IMG/VR virus record: IMGVR_UViG_3300036401_000511
Span: 1 to 40,365 of that record
Length of the DNA: 40,365 nt
Reading direction: 5' to 3' (one strand)
From: a virus
How positions within the stretch are numbered: the stretch's first letter is position 1; each line of letters starts with the position of its first letter. Position numbers and translations under genes: made by a program. Positions 6,758 through 15,361 of the stretch are shown in pieces. Under the pieces are notes generated by a model. The model ran no database searches and was not told where the DNA came from. It saw only the letters and a program-made list of their open reading frames with translations.

Positions 6758-7006
6758 CTATTTGACTTTGACCAGGCCGGTGCGCTCTTTAAGCGACGTG
6801 ATGTCGCGGTCATGTTCTCGGAGAAGCGTATCGATGCCGTCCAGGTGTTTTATGATTTCGTCCAGACGTTTGTTGACCGCCGCAAACTGTTGGGTGACCG
6901 CCTCTTTAAATTCCTTGAAACGCTTGTCTTCCCGCCAGACTGCGAATAAAACGGCCAGGATGACGGGTAATCCGACCTGAAAGAACGGCTGTTGAAACCA
7001 AGGCAT
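6758..7006 (-). CDS. Small membrane-anchored coiled-coil protein, 82 aa
   Basis: N-terminal hydrophobic segment (residues about 10-25, VGLPVILAVLFAVW) followed by a long charged heptad helix (KRFKEFKEAV..., NKRLDEIIKHLDGIDTLL). It is encoded against the surrounding tail genes and wedged between the gp4-like and gp10-like genes, ending 1 bp after the former. Design is like the product at 17790-18029. A lysis-related or superinfection role is possible but unproven. ATG 7006 is preferred; a TTG at 7030 would add eight residues. Confidence 0.65.
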   Translation of the reverse strand: MPWFQQPFFQVGLPVILAVLFAVWREDKRFKEFKEAVTQQFAAVNKRLDEIIKHLDGIDTLLREHDRDITSLKERTGLVKVK

Positions 7007-7039
7007 AAATATGTGTCCCGATTCTAACAAGCAACTAGC

Positions 7040-8620
7040 ATGCCACTCGTCGATTTAGCCGGAGCGATCGGGCCCACGTATACGGGTGTCGCCGCAGCCG
7101 CAGCCGGCGAAAAGTGCGTCAACCTGATTCCCGAGAAGATCGAGGCCAACGGCAAAGCCGCGTTCTACTACACGAAAGCGCCGGGACTGTCCTCTCCGGT
7201 CGCCGTGCCCGGCGGCACGCCGATCTCGATCGCGCAGAACACCATCGTGGTGGGCGTGGGGATTGCGAGGAACGGCGTAGCGCTCGATGCGGGCAACGGC
7301 GGCATCGCAAACAATGGCGCAGTCGTGACCTTGCCGACTCCCGGCCCCGGCGTCATGGCGGGAACCTACATCAACAGCAGACGATTCCTCATCGTTGCGG
7401 ACGAACTGTACGAGCTGACCGGCTCCGCGCCGCCCTTTACGCCCGTGGCGCTCGGACCTACCGGGCCGTGTATTGGGCCGTATGTGCGCTACTCGATCGC
7501 GGTGAACATCCGCGGGAACCAGTTGTGCATCGCGTCGAACAACGTCACCTCCGTCTTCGATCTGACCACGAACACCTTCCATACGCCGGTCACGACGCCG
7601 GAAGTCTTCCTGCAGGTGGACGAATCGGACGGTTATTTTTTGGGCCTCGCCGCCAGCGGCAACTTTTACATCTCGGCCTTTCAGGACGGCACGACGTGGA
7701 ACCCGCTCGACTTCACCTTCGAAGAGACGCCGGACCTCACGATGGCGTTCAAGGTGTGTAACCGGCGCATCTGGATGTTCGGCTCGAATCATACCGAGTG
7801 TTATGTCGATTCGGGCGACCCCGATTTTCCGTTCACGCGCGACCAGTCGGTCTATATCGAGTCGGGCGCCTATCGCAATTCGCTGGTGATCGCCGACGAC
7901 ATGATCTACGGCATTGCGGTGAACGCGCGCGGCGCGGGCTGGGCCTTTCGCCTGGCGGGCATCACGCCGCAGCGCCTCTCGACGCATGCGGTCGAAACGT
8001 CCTGGCAGGCGTATCCGACGGTGCGTGACGTCAGTGTCCGCAGCTATCAGGAGAACGGGCACGAGTTCGTGCTGTTCGATTTTCCTTCCGGCAATGCCAC
8101 CTGGGCGTACGACATCGCAACCGGGATGTGGACCGAGCGCGGCGTGTGGAACGGCACGGGCTGGGACCGCGACTGGGGCGAGACGCACATCTACGATGCG
8201 GCGCTCGAGCTGCACCTGGTCGGCGATTACCGCAATTCGTACGTGTATTTGCAGGGCCTGAACTATTACGACTTCAACGGCACGCCGATCAAGTGGTCGC
8301 GGCGCTTCCCGCACGTCAACGCTGATCAATCCGGCGTGCTCTACGATCTGGTGCGCTTGATCCTGCAAACCGGCGTGAACGGAACGCTCGCGGCGGGAAC
8401 GCCCGCGACGATCACACTCGCGAAATCGGACGACGGCGGCTATACCTGGACGCAGCCGCTGCGGCCCGCATCCATCGGCGCGGCAGGCGCATACAACAAG
8501 CGCGTCGATTGGGTGGCGCTCGGCTATGCGACCGATCGCGTGTTCGAAATCTCGGGCTCGGACCCGATACCGCAGGCCTTGATTGCACTCAAGGGCAACG
8601 TGCGGCCCTGCTTTAACTAA
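7040..8620 (+). CDS. Packaged-DNA stabilisation/tail needle-adaptor protein, P22 gp10-like, 526 aa
   Basis: Resembles P22 gp10 (Phage_stabilise family, 472 aa). An N-terminal segment describes gene-product assembly on the tail tube (AGEKCVNLIPE, then FYYTKAPGLSS). A central block has DESDGYFLGLAASGNFYIS, then W.PLDFTFEETPDLTMAF..CNRRIWMFGSNHTECY, which matches the gp10 hallmark (PD.l......lwvfG..T.E). The rest is a WD-like beta-propeller with Trp-rich repeats. gp10 closes the portal channel after packaging and holds the needle. Confidence 0.85.
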   Translation: MPLVDLAGAIGPTYTGVAAAAAGEKCVNLIPEKIEANGKAAFYYTKAPGLSSPVAVPGGTPISIAQNTIVVGVGIARNGVALDAGNGGIANNGAVVTLPTPGPGVMAGTYINSRRFLIVADELYELTGSAPPFTPVALGPTGPCIGPYVRYSIAVNIRGNQLCIASNNVTSVFDLTTNTFHTPVTTPEVFLQVDESDGYFLGLAASGNFYISAFQDGTTWNPLDFTFEETPDLTMAFKVCNRRIWMFGSNHTECYVDSGDPDFPFTRDQSVYIESGAYRNSLVIADDMIYGIAVNARGAGWAFRLAGITPQRLSTHAVETSWQAYPTVRDVSVRSYQENGHEFVLFDFPSGNATWAYDIATGMWTERGVWNGTGWDRDWGETHIYDAALELHLVGDYRNSYVYLQGLNYYDFNGTPIKWSRRFPHVNADQSGVLYDLVRLILQTGVNGTLAAGTPATITLAKSDDGGYTWTQPLRPASIGAAGAYNKRVDWVALGYATDRVFEISGSDPIPQALIALKGNVRPCFN

Positions 8621-8625
8621 CCACC

Positions 8626-9150
8626 GTGCCCACCAGTACCACGCAATTCTGGCCCTATCAGGCGGTCTATAGCTGGTCGCGCGGCGACGGCACGCTCACC
8701 GATCAGTCGCGCCTGTGGCTGAATGCGCTCTACCGCACGGTTGCGACGAACGGCGGCGGGGGTGGTGGCTCATTCACGGCGGGCGGCGACCTGTCCGGAA
8801 CCAATACCGTGCAGACGGTGATCGGGCTACAGGGGAATCCGGTCAGTGCGACAGCACCCACGAACGGGCAGGTGCTGACCTGGGTTTCGGTCGATGGCAT
8901 GTGGGAGCCGAAATCGGTCACGGTCCCGGTGCTTCCGCTGGTGGTGCGCGAAACGCCCGCGGGAACGATGAACGGGACAAATACTGCGTTCACGTTGAGC
9001 TTCGCTCCGAATCCTGCGGCTTCGCTTACGCTCTGGCTGAACGGCGTCGAGCAGATCCCGACGGCGGATTACACCCTGACAAGCGCAACGCTTACGTATG
9101 TAGTAGCGCCGAAAAGCGCGGACCTCATGATCGCGCAGTACAGCCACTGA
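8626..9150 (+). CDS. Tail fibre-like protein, 174 aa
   Basis: Starts with GTG 5 bp after the gp10-like stop. A Gly-rich hinge (GGGGGGSFTAGGDLSGTN, residues about 41-58) leads into a fibre-repeat segment (T.QTVIGLQGNPVSATAPTNGQVLTW) common in phage tail fibres. It is followed by a small beta domain (TNTAFTLSFAPNPAASLTLWLNGVEQ) also seen in fibre tips. It is the first of three fibre genes in a row. Confidence 0.7.
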   Translation: MPTSTTQFWPYQAVYSWSRGDGTLTDQSRLWLNALYRTVATNGGGGGGSFTAGGDLSGTNTVQTVIGLQGNPVSATAPTNGQVLTWVSVDGMWEPKSVTVPVLPLVVRETPAGTMNGTNTAFTLSFAPNPAASLTLWLNGVEQIPTADYTLTSATLTYVVAPKSADLMIAQYSH

Positions 9151-9151
9151 T

Positions 9152-10621
9152 ATGCCTTCCTTTGTCTACTGGCGGCTGCTGATTTATGGCCCGAAAGGCC
9201 AGGACGTCGCGATCACGGAATGGAAATTCTTCGACAGCGGCAGCGCACAGATCGCCACTACGTCAGGGACCGCATCCGCCTCGAGCAATAACGGCGGCGA
9301 GGGTCCGGCCAATGCCTTCGATGCGAATACCTCGACCATTTGGACGCCGAATCCTGCGCCCACCTTCGCCAGTCCGCAATGGATTCGCTATCAATTCCCG
9401 TCGGCCGTCACGCCTGCGACCTATTCGATTCAGAACCGCAATGCGTCTTCACCGCTCTGGGCGCCGGACAACTGGAGCCTGCAGGGATCAAACGACGGCA
9501 CGACCTGGACCACGATCGGCAACTACAGCGCCGCCTGGACGACCGCGCTGCAGACCAATACGTTCACGGTCGGACCCTATGGCCTGGGTGATTGGTATCG
9601 CTTGCTGATCACCTCGGTCGCTTCGGGCGCTGGCAATCATTGCCGCGTCGGGCAAGTGGTGTTTAAAGATGGAACGGGCACGGCGATCTCGCTGGTCAAC
9701 GGATACTCCAATGCCTCGACCTGCATTATAGGGACAGACAATGGATCGGCGGATGCCTTCGATGGGCTGCCATCGTCTGGGCAGTGGGAATCAAACAATT
9801 CTCCGAGCGTCGGCGCGCCCGAATGGCTCGGGTATCGGTTCTTTGCATCTGCCAATGTCGCCTCGTTTGACTTATATGCCGGAAATGATTTCCTGTTCAA
9901 CAATGCGCCGGCGAATTTCACTCTACAGAGGAGTATCGATGGCGGGGCGACCTGGGTCACGGCCGGAACCTATACGGCGGCGGCATGGACACAGGGGTCG
10001 AAACAGACTTTCGGCGGCATCGTTCTTCCCCCCCCACAACGCGGCAATATCGACTACGACCAGATCCGCACGGCAGTCCGGCTGGGAACGGGCAGCAAGT
10101 TCCAGATGGCGGGCACGGGTACGCCTACGGCAGGCCACCTGGCTATCTACGATGCGAACGGCAACGTAATCGACGGCGGTGCGCCGAATACCGCAACGGG
10201 AACCGTCACGTCCGTCGCGCTCACGATGCCCGCCGAGTTCGCGGTCGCAGGCTCGCCGGTCACGACGGCCGGCACGCTGGCGGTCACGAAAGCGACGGAG
10301 GCGCCCAACAGCGTGTTCGCCGGGCCGTCTTCCGGTGCTGCGGCGCAGCCTACGTTTCGGGTCCTGGCATCAACGGATCTGCCGGCCGGGACCGGGACGG
10401 TGACGAGCGTGGGGTTGTCTACGCCCGCGGAGTTTACGGTGACGGGTTCGCCGGTCACCGCCAGCGGCACGCTGACCTTCGCCAAAGCCACCCAGAGCGC
10501 GAATACGCAGTATGCAGGACCGTCTTCGGGAGCCGCGGCAGCGCCTACGTTTCGCGCGTTAGTTGCGAGTGATATTCCGCAAGGAATTATTAAAGTGAAC
10601 GGCACGCCGGTCGGCGTGTAG
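9152..10621 (+). CDS. Receptor-binding fibre with two discoidin-like domains, 489 aa
   Basis: Two F5/8 type C (discoidin)-like carbohydrate-binding domains occur in tandem at residues about 1-165 (WRLLIYGPKG..., ANAFDANTSTIW, WSLQGSNDGTTWTTIGNY) and about 170-295 (SADAFDGLPSSGQW, FTLQRSIDGGATWVTAGTY). They are followed by a linker and two fibre repeats at about 345-410 and 411-470, each with GTVTSV, then P.EF.V.GSPVT..GTL, then AGPSSGAAA.PTFR. Discoidin folds bind sugars, so this is a likely adhesin for host surface glycans. Stop-to-start spacing to the preceding gene is 1 bp. Confidence 0.75.
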   Translation: MPSFVYWRLLIYGPKGQDVAITEWKFFDSGSAQIATTSGTASASSNNGGEGPANAFDANTSTIWTPNPAPTFASPQWIRYQFPSAVTPATYSIQNRNASSPLWAPDNWSLQGSNDGTTWTTIGNYSAAWTTALQTNTFTVGPYGLGDWYRLLITSVASGAGNHCRVGQVVFKDGTGTAISLVNGYSNASTCIIGTDNGSADAFDGLPSSGQWESNNSPSVGAPEWLGYRFFASANVASFDLYAGNDFLFNNAPANFTLQRSIDGGATWVTAGTYTAAAWTQGSKQTFGGIVLPPPQRGNIDYDQIRTAVRLGTGSKFQMAGTGTPTAGHLAIYDANGNVIDGGAPNTATGTVTSVALTMPAEFAVAGSPVTTAGTLAVTKATEAPNSVFAGPSSGAAAQPTFRVLASTDLPAGTGTVTSVGLSTPAEFTVTGSPVTASGTLTFAKATQSANTQYAGPSSGAAAAPTFRALVASDIPQGIIKVNGTPVGV

Positions 10622-10634
10622 AGGAGATTAAAGC

Positions 10635-11105
10635 ATGAGTGTTGTGAATTACAATGACACGACGCCCGCCGCGCCGGCTACCGGGGTTGTCAATATCAAA
10701 TGGCAGAGTGACGCCTCCGGCAACATCTCGGCCTATTCCCCGATCGGCAATTATCAGACGTGGACGCCGCCGGTGAGCGGCTCGGGCGCCATGACGGTCT
10801 CGATCAGCTCCCTCATTGCCGCGCAATACCTGCGTGAGGGCCCGATCCTCCACATGAATCTCAGTCTGAACCTCACGCTCGGGGGCACATTGGGCAGCGT
10901 GGTCTTTATCGGGATTCCGGTGGCGCTGTTCGGGCCGCAGGTCGGATTTCCCTGCCTGCTCTCCAGCGGCTCCAATTTTACCGGCCCGGCGCTCGCGACC
11001 TTTGTCAATTCGTCCACCCTGCAGGTCGTGCAAGCCGCCGCCGCCAATTTTCCGGCGGGCGTCATGAATTTCATCATTACCGCGAGTTACCGCGTGGCTG
11101 CCTGA
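10635..11105 (+). CDS. Tail fibre tip-like protein, 156 aa
   Basis: Starts with a GAGGAG site 10-15 nt before ATG 10635. The N-terminus (VNYNDTTPAAP...GVVNIKWQSDASGNISAY) and the central WQTWTP-like strand match the product at 17293-17787, so the two are paralogues. C-terminal beta strands end in ITASYRVAA. They are probably alternative or joint tip subunits of the fibre. Confidence 0.65.
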   Translation: MSVVNYNDTTPAAPATGVVNIKWQSDASGNISAYSPIGNYQTWTPPVSGSGAMTVSISSLIAAQYLREGPILHMNLSLNLTLGGTLGSVVFIGIPVALFGPQVGFPCLLSSGSNFTGPALATFVNSSTLQVVQAAAANFPAGVMNFIITASYRVAA

Positions 11106-11290
11106 CGGCGGCGCATCTCGCTATACGTCATGCGCACGAATCCCCAGGCTTTCGCGATCCCGCCGTTGGCCCGCATCATGCGCAGATCCCGCGCGAGCGG
11201 CCAGTCGTGCCGGTCGAGATACGCCAGCAGTTCTGTGAATTCGTCGTCCGTCAGCGGTCTGTCGTCCGTGATCGCCTCTTTGGTATCCAT
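11087..11290 (-). CDS. Hypothetical minus-strand protein, 67 aa
   Basis: A helical, charged protein with DDEFTELLAYLDRHDWPLARDLR, then a basic C-terminus. A minus-strand AGAGG site lies just before its ATG (11290). It overlaps the end of the fibre gene by 19 bp, tail to tail. No family recognised. It is one of several short minus-strand genes placed between structural genes. Confidence 0.5.
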   Translation of the reverse strand: MDTKEAITDDRPLTDDEFTELLAYLDRHDWPLARDLRMMRANGGIAKAWGFVRMTYSEMRRRQAATR

Positions 11291-11313
11291 GCCGCCTCTT
11301 AGGATATGACAGC

Positions 11314-11739
11314 ATGATTCGGCCTGCCTGTGCAGCGGACGTGCCGCGTTTGGTCGCGATGGGGCGGCGCTTCCGGAGTGAAACCGGCTATGCGAAGCAC
11401 CTGGCCGAGAACCCGGACAAGATGGCCGAACTCGCTGGGCAGCTCGCGAAGGCTGGCGGATTGCTGGTCTCAGAACGTAACGGCGAACTGGTCGGCATGC
11501 TCGGCTTTGTGGTCTACCCGCATTTCATCTCGGGCGAAACCACCGCTGGCGAAGTGTTCTGGTGGGTCGAGCCAGAGCATCGCGGCGAAGGCGTCAAACT
11601 GCTGCGGGAAGCGGAACGCTGCGCACGCACGGCGGGTGCGGCCAAGATGCAGATGATTGCGCCGACCGATCGCGTCGCGACGCTGTATCAGCGGCTTGGC
11701 TACGAATTCGTGGAAGCGTCGTATCAAAGAGCGCTATGA
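11314..11739 (+). CDS. GNAT-family N-acetyltransferase, 141 aa
   Basis: Typical GNAT order: an N-terminal IRPACAADVPRLVAMGRRF, a central beta-strand motif (GMLGFVVYP), then EVFWWVEPEHRGEGV for acetyl-CoA binding (the R-x-x-G-x region), and a C-terminal LYQRLGYEFVEASY. The substrate cannot be read from sequence. It is translationally coupled (ATGA) to the following oxygenase-like gene. Such enzymes in fibre regions may modify virion or host surface molecules. Confidence 0.85.
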   Translation: MIRPACAADVPRLVAMGRRFRSETGYAKHLAENPDKMAELAGQLAKAGGLLVSERNGELVGMLGFVVYPHFISGETTAGEVFWWVEPEHRGEGVKLLREAERCARTAGAAKMQMIAPTDRVATLYQRLGYEFVEASYQRAL

Positions 11740-12329
11740 GCGTGCCGGGTCTGGTCGTCGAACACTTCGCGCCGGACGCGCTGGAAGTGCGCGCGGCAGT
11801 GATCGCCGGACGTTTCGAGACGCAGCAGGGGCCGGACGGCGGGACCTATAGCGGCATCTCGGACTATGCCGTCCCGCACTGGCCGGAACGCATCGGCGAG
11901 GTATTGGGAAAGAAGGTTCTTCCCCAGTTGTCCTGTTTCCGGCTGAACCTCGCGGGCGAGCTGCCGCATAGTTGGGTGCATTCCGACGACATCTGCGCAC
12001 AGTATGCCAGCGTGCTGTACTTGAACACGCCGGAACAGTGCGCGGGCGGCACGGCGTTCTGGACCCACCGGGCGTTAGGAGTGAGCTACCTGCTGTCGCG
12101 CGAAGAACTGGCCGCGCGCGGCATGGATGCCGATGCGTTCTATCATCTGATGAACCGCGAATGGAAGGATGCCGACGCCTGGCGGCAGACCGGGTTCCTG
12201 CCGATGCAGTTTAACCGCTTCGTGACGTACCCGACGTGCTTCTTCCACTCGCGCTATCCGTGGGAAGGCTTCGGCACGGGACCCGCGGACGGGCGTTTGA
12301 TCTGGGCCTGTTTTTACGATTTGGCCTGA
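11736..12329 (+). CDS. 2OG-Fe(II) oxygenase-like protein (DUF6445-like), 197 aa
   Basis: The metal triad of Fe(II)/2-oxoglutarate oxygenases is visible: H82-S-D84 in SWVHSDD, distal H171 in FFHSRYP, and R187 in DGRLIWACFY as candidate 2OG-binding Arg. Between them lies YASVLYLNTPEQCAGGTAFW, a double-stranded beta-helix pattern (VLYLN...GGT.F). The family is close to DUF6445. ATG at 11736 overlaps the acetyltransferase stop (ATGA). It probably hydroxylates a protein or small molecule; target unknown. Confidence 0.7.
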   Translation: MSVPGLVVEHFAPDALEVRAAVIAGRFETQQGPDGGTYSGISDYAVPHWPERIGEVLGKKVLPQLSCFRLNLAGELPHSWVHSDDICAQYASVLYLNTPEQCAGGTAFWTHRALGVSYLLSREELAARGMDADAFYHLMNREWKDADAWRQTGFLPMQFNRFVTYPTCFFHSRYPWEGFGTGPADGRLIWACFYDLA

Positions 12330-12342
12330 AGGAGAGTAAGAG

Positions 12343-13467
12343 ATGAGTGTAGCGACCTCGACAGCCATTGCGCTGGGCGCGACGGCAGCGGCTGGAGTCG
12401 GCAGCGCCGCCCTCGGCGCGCATGCCGCCGGCAAAGCCGCCGATACGCAGTCCGATGCGGCACGATACGCCGCAGACCTGCAGAACCAGCAGTTCCAGCA
12501 GCAGCAGGCAAATCTGCAACCCTGGCTCCAAGCCGGGCGCGGCGGGTTGCAGCAATTGTCGGCGGGACTGCAGCCGGGCGGCGCGTTCGCGCAGCAACCC
12601 TATCCGCAGTTTCAACCCTCGGGAGCTGCGCAGCAGGCGCTCAATCCGGCCGGATTCACGCCCACCGGAGCGGCGCAGAATGCACTGCAGCCCGGCACGT
12701 TCCAGGCACCGACCGCGGAGCAGGCGGCAGCGACTCCCGGCTATCAGTTCCAGTTCGATCAGGGATTGCAGGCGCTGCAGCGCTCGCAAGCCGCAACCGG
12801 CGCGCTCGGCGGCGGTGCCGCGAAAGCCGCGCAGCAGTATGGGCAGGGACTGGCGTCCACGAACTATCAGCAAGCGTATGGGAACGCGCTGCAAGCCTAC
12901 AACACAAACCAAGGAGCCGCGCAGACGGCCTTGGCCGGGCAGAGCGGCATCTACGGGCAGAACCTCGCCGCGGCGCAGAATGCGCTGCAGGGACAGGCCG
13001 GTCTCTACGGCACGAACTTCAATACGCAGAACCTGCTCCAGAACCAGGCCTTCAGCCGGCTGGCGGATCTGGCCGGAGTCGGGCAGACGGCGACCACGCA
13101 GCAAAATCAGGCCAGCCAGAACTACGCCAACCAGGCCGGGAACCTGCTGACCAGCGGCGCAGCAGCGCAGGCCGCCGGAAACATCGGCCAGGCGAACGCC
13201 ATCGCAGGAGGTTTGGGAACCATCGGCAACAGCGCCATGAACCTGTATGCGCTGAATTCGATCTACGGACAGCCGGGAGCCGCTAAGATGCCGAACGCTC
13301 CCGACCTCAGTCTGACCTCGCCCGTCGGCGGCGCTGGTGTGCTGAACGCCGGCCAGTACGGAGCGCTTCCGGGTGCGCCGGGTTACACCCCAGGCGGCGG
13401 GACTCCGGTTCTCGGCTCGCTCTCCAGTTACGCCGGCAATTACAATCTGCCGGGCTACATAGGATAA
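12343..13467 (+). CDS. DNA ejection/transfer protein, P22 gp7-like, 374 aa
   Basis: Starts with a Gly/Ala helix that could be membrane-active (residues about 7-30). It continues as a Gln/Ala/Asn-rich helical protein with PGYQFQFDQG, then LQRSQAATGALGGGAAKA, then YGQGLASTNYQQAYGNAL..YN. This segment is shared by DNA-injection proteins of many P22-like phages. Gly-rich C-terminus. A strong AAGGAG site precedes ATG 12343. First of three consecutive ejection-type genes, the same position as gp7-gp20-gp16 in P22. Confidence 0.75.
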   Translation: MSVATSTAIALGATAAAGVGSAALGAHAAGKAADTQSDAARYAADLQNQQFQQQQANLQPWLQAGRGGLQQLSAGLQPGGAFAQQPYPQFQPSGAAQQALNPAGFTPTGAAQNALQPGTFQAPTAEQAAATPGYQFQFDQGLQALQRSQAATGALGGGAAKAAQQYGQGLASTNYQQAYGNALQAYNTNQGAAQTALAGQSGIYGQNLAAAQNALQGQAGLYGTNFNTQNLLQNQAFSRLADLAGVGQTATTQQNQASQNYANQAGNLLTSGAAAQAAGNIGQANAIAGGLGTIGNSAMNLYALNSIYGQPGAAKMPNAPDLSLTSPVGGAGVLNAGQYGALPGAPGYTPGGGTPVLGSLSSYAGNYNLPGYIG

Positions 13468-13471
13468 CGTC

Positions 13472-15361
13472 ATGCCGCTTGATCCCAACATCGCGCTCGG
13501 CTTTCAGCCGCCGCAGCTTCAGAACCCGCTCGCCTCGATTGCGCAGGTGCAGGCGCTCAAGAACCAGCAGCAGCAGGCGCAACTGGGTGGTCTCGAGCTG
13601 CAGCAGAAACAGACCGAATTGCAGCAGCACCAGCAAGTGATTCAAGCCTTTCAGCAATCCGGCGGCGATCTCGACAAAGCCATCGCTACGCTGCAGTCGC
13701 AGGGCAATCCGCAGGCCTTCACACTGCAGCAGAACCGTGCCGCTGTACAGAAATCCCTTGAGGACACCCGGAAGGCGCATCTCGATAACGTCGCGCATAC
13801 GGCAGACATGGTGAGCCGCAGCGCGCAACAGGTGCTGGACGCAAAGCCTGAGGTCCGGCCTATTGTCTATCAGGGACAGAAAGCCTATTTGGAGTCGAGC
13901 GGCCTAGTCCCGCAAGGGCAGCTTCCCGCTGAGTATACCGGGCCGGACATGGACTCGTGGTTGCAAACCAAGGTGGCGCAAGGGCAGAGCCTTAAGGACC
14001 GCGTAGACACGCTGAAGAACCAAAAGGAAGGCGCAGCCGCAGAGGCATTAACTACCCAGAGGCAGCAGGAGACCACTGCCAAGCAGCGCACCGACGCGCT
14101 CAATACGCTTTCGGCGGCGGCGAGCCCGGAGGACTTTCAACAGAAGATCGCGGGTCTCAAGGCGCGCGGTGTTTCGGATGACGTGCTAAAGGAATTTAGC
14201 GGACAAACATGGACGCCGGAATTGGGGCAACAACTTCAGACCCAAGCGCTCACGCCGGAGCAGCGCACCACTGCGCCGAAGACAGCCGCGGAGACCGAGG
14301 CCGCGCAGGTGAAGAATGCGGCGCTGTCCTTGGCGCAAGCCGCCAGTCGCTCGCCGGCCGAATATCAGAGCCTGTTGGCGCAGCAGCCGCCAGCCGTACA
14401 GAAGCGGTTCGCTGCGCTCGGCGCCAGCCCAAAATTTAACGACATCCTACAGGTCGGCATGACGCCGGCGGAAGCGCAGACGGCGGCGAACGAGCGTGGA
14501 CGCTTGGGCATTGCGCAGCAGGAACTGGCGCTTCGGCAGCAGGAGGTCGGCTTCGAAACGGGCGGCGGCGTCTCGCCCATTGCACAGGGCATCGTCGATG
14601 GAATTTACGATCCGCAAACTGTGCGCATGTTCGTGCGGAAGAATCCGGGTCTCTTAGCGCAAGCGCAGCAACTCGATAAAAACTTCGGCATGGACCGGCT
14701 GGATCAGCGTTACAACGCGGTCAACAGCCTGGCTCCCGGCGGGAAGGGCCAGAGCCACACGGCCATCCTCGCTCTGAATACGCTGGCGCATCATGCCGAT
14801 ATCGGACTCGATGCCATCGACGCCCTGAACCACGGGAAGTTTGTACCCGGCAATGCCGCCTATGACTATATCCGGCAGCAGACCGGCTCGGCGGCTCCCA
14901 ACGACTTCAACGTCATCAAGAATTTCCTGTCGGGTGAAGCAGCTAAGGTCGCGCAGGGGGGCGTACCGCATGAAGGGGAAGTGAATAACGCAGCCGCTGC
15001 TCTAGCGACGAAGAACAGCCCGGAGCAATTGAAGGGCGCATTGAACACCCTGCTTTCCATCGCCGGCGGCCGCATGGGTCCGATGATCCAGGAGGGCAAG
15101 AGCGCGGGTCTAGGGAACCGGCAAAGCTGGGACCCTTCCAGTGCAGATTTTACGGTTGTGCAGCCGGAAACCAAGGCCATCCTCCAGAAGCGCGGCATCG
15201 ATCCGAACACCATGAAGCCGGTCCCGAAGGCCGCGCCAGCCGATGTGCAGACAGCCAGAACGCAATACAAGCATGTGGCGCAGATGCAAAACGGCGATCT
15301 GATCGGCTCCAACGACGGCAAGACCTGGTATGACAGCAAGACCGGAAAGAAGGTGCAGTAA
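13472..15361 (+). CDS. Virion ejection protein (gp20-like position), 629 aa
   Basis: Long, mostly helical and Gln/Ala-rich with a coiled-coil N-terminal third (residues about 30-70, LQQKQTELQQHQQ). Residues about 250-350 carry more coiled coil. The C-terminal half is more compact (AILALNTLAHHADIGLDAID), similar to internal virion proteins that form the ejectosome. No lytic transglycosylase motif was recognised. Its stop is directly followed by the GTG of the next gene. Confidence 0.65.
   Translation: MPLDPNIALGFQPPQLQNPLASIAQVQALKNQQQQAQLGGLELQQKQTELQQHQQVIQAFQQSGGDLDKAIATLQSQGNPQAFTLQQNRAAVQKSLEDTRKAHLDNVAHTADMVSRSAQQVLDAKPEVRPIVYQGQKAYLESSGLVPQGQLPAEYTGPDMDSWLQTKVAQGQSLKDRVDTLKNQKEGAAAEALTTQRQQETTAKQRTDALNTLSAAASPEDFQQKIAGLKARGVSDDVLKEFSGQTWTPELGQQLQTQALTPEQRTTAPKTAAETEAAQVKNAALSLAQAASRSPAEYQSLLAQQPPAVQKRFAALGASPKFNDILQVGMTPAEAQTAANERGRLGIAQQELALRQQEVGFETGGGVSPIAQGIVDGIYDPQTVRMFVRKNPGLLAQAQQLDKNFGMDRLDQRYNAVNSLAPGGKGQSHTAILALNTLAHHADIGLDAIDALNHGKFVPGNAAYDYIRQQTGSAAPNDFNVIKNFLSGEAAKVAQGGVPHEGEVNNAAAALATKNSPEQLKGALNTLLSIAGGRMGPMIQEGKSAGLGNRQSWDPSSADFTVVQPETKAILQKRGIDPNTMKPVPKAAPADVQTARTQYKHVAQMQNGDLIGSNDGKTWYDSKTGKKVQ

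Noticed and set aside
7055-8368. 437-codon minus-strand frame opposite the gp10-like gene
   Set aside because: It mirrors codon bias of a GC-rich gene: Arg/His/Asp-rich, no domain, and antisense to a well-supported structural gene.
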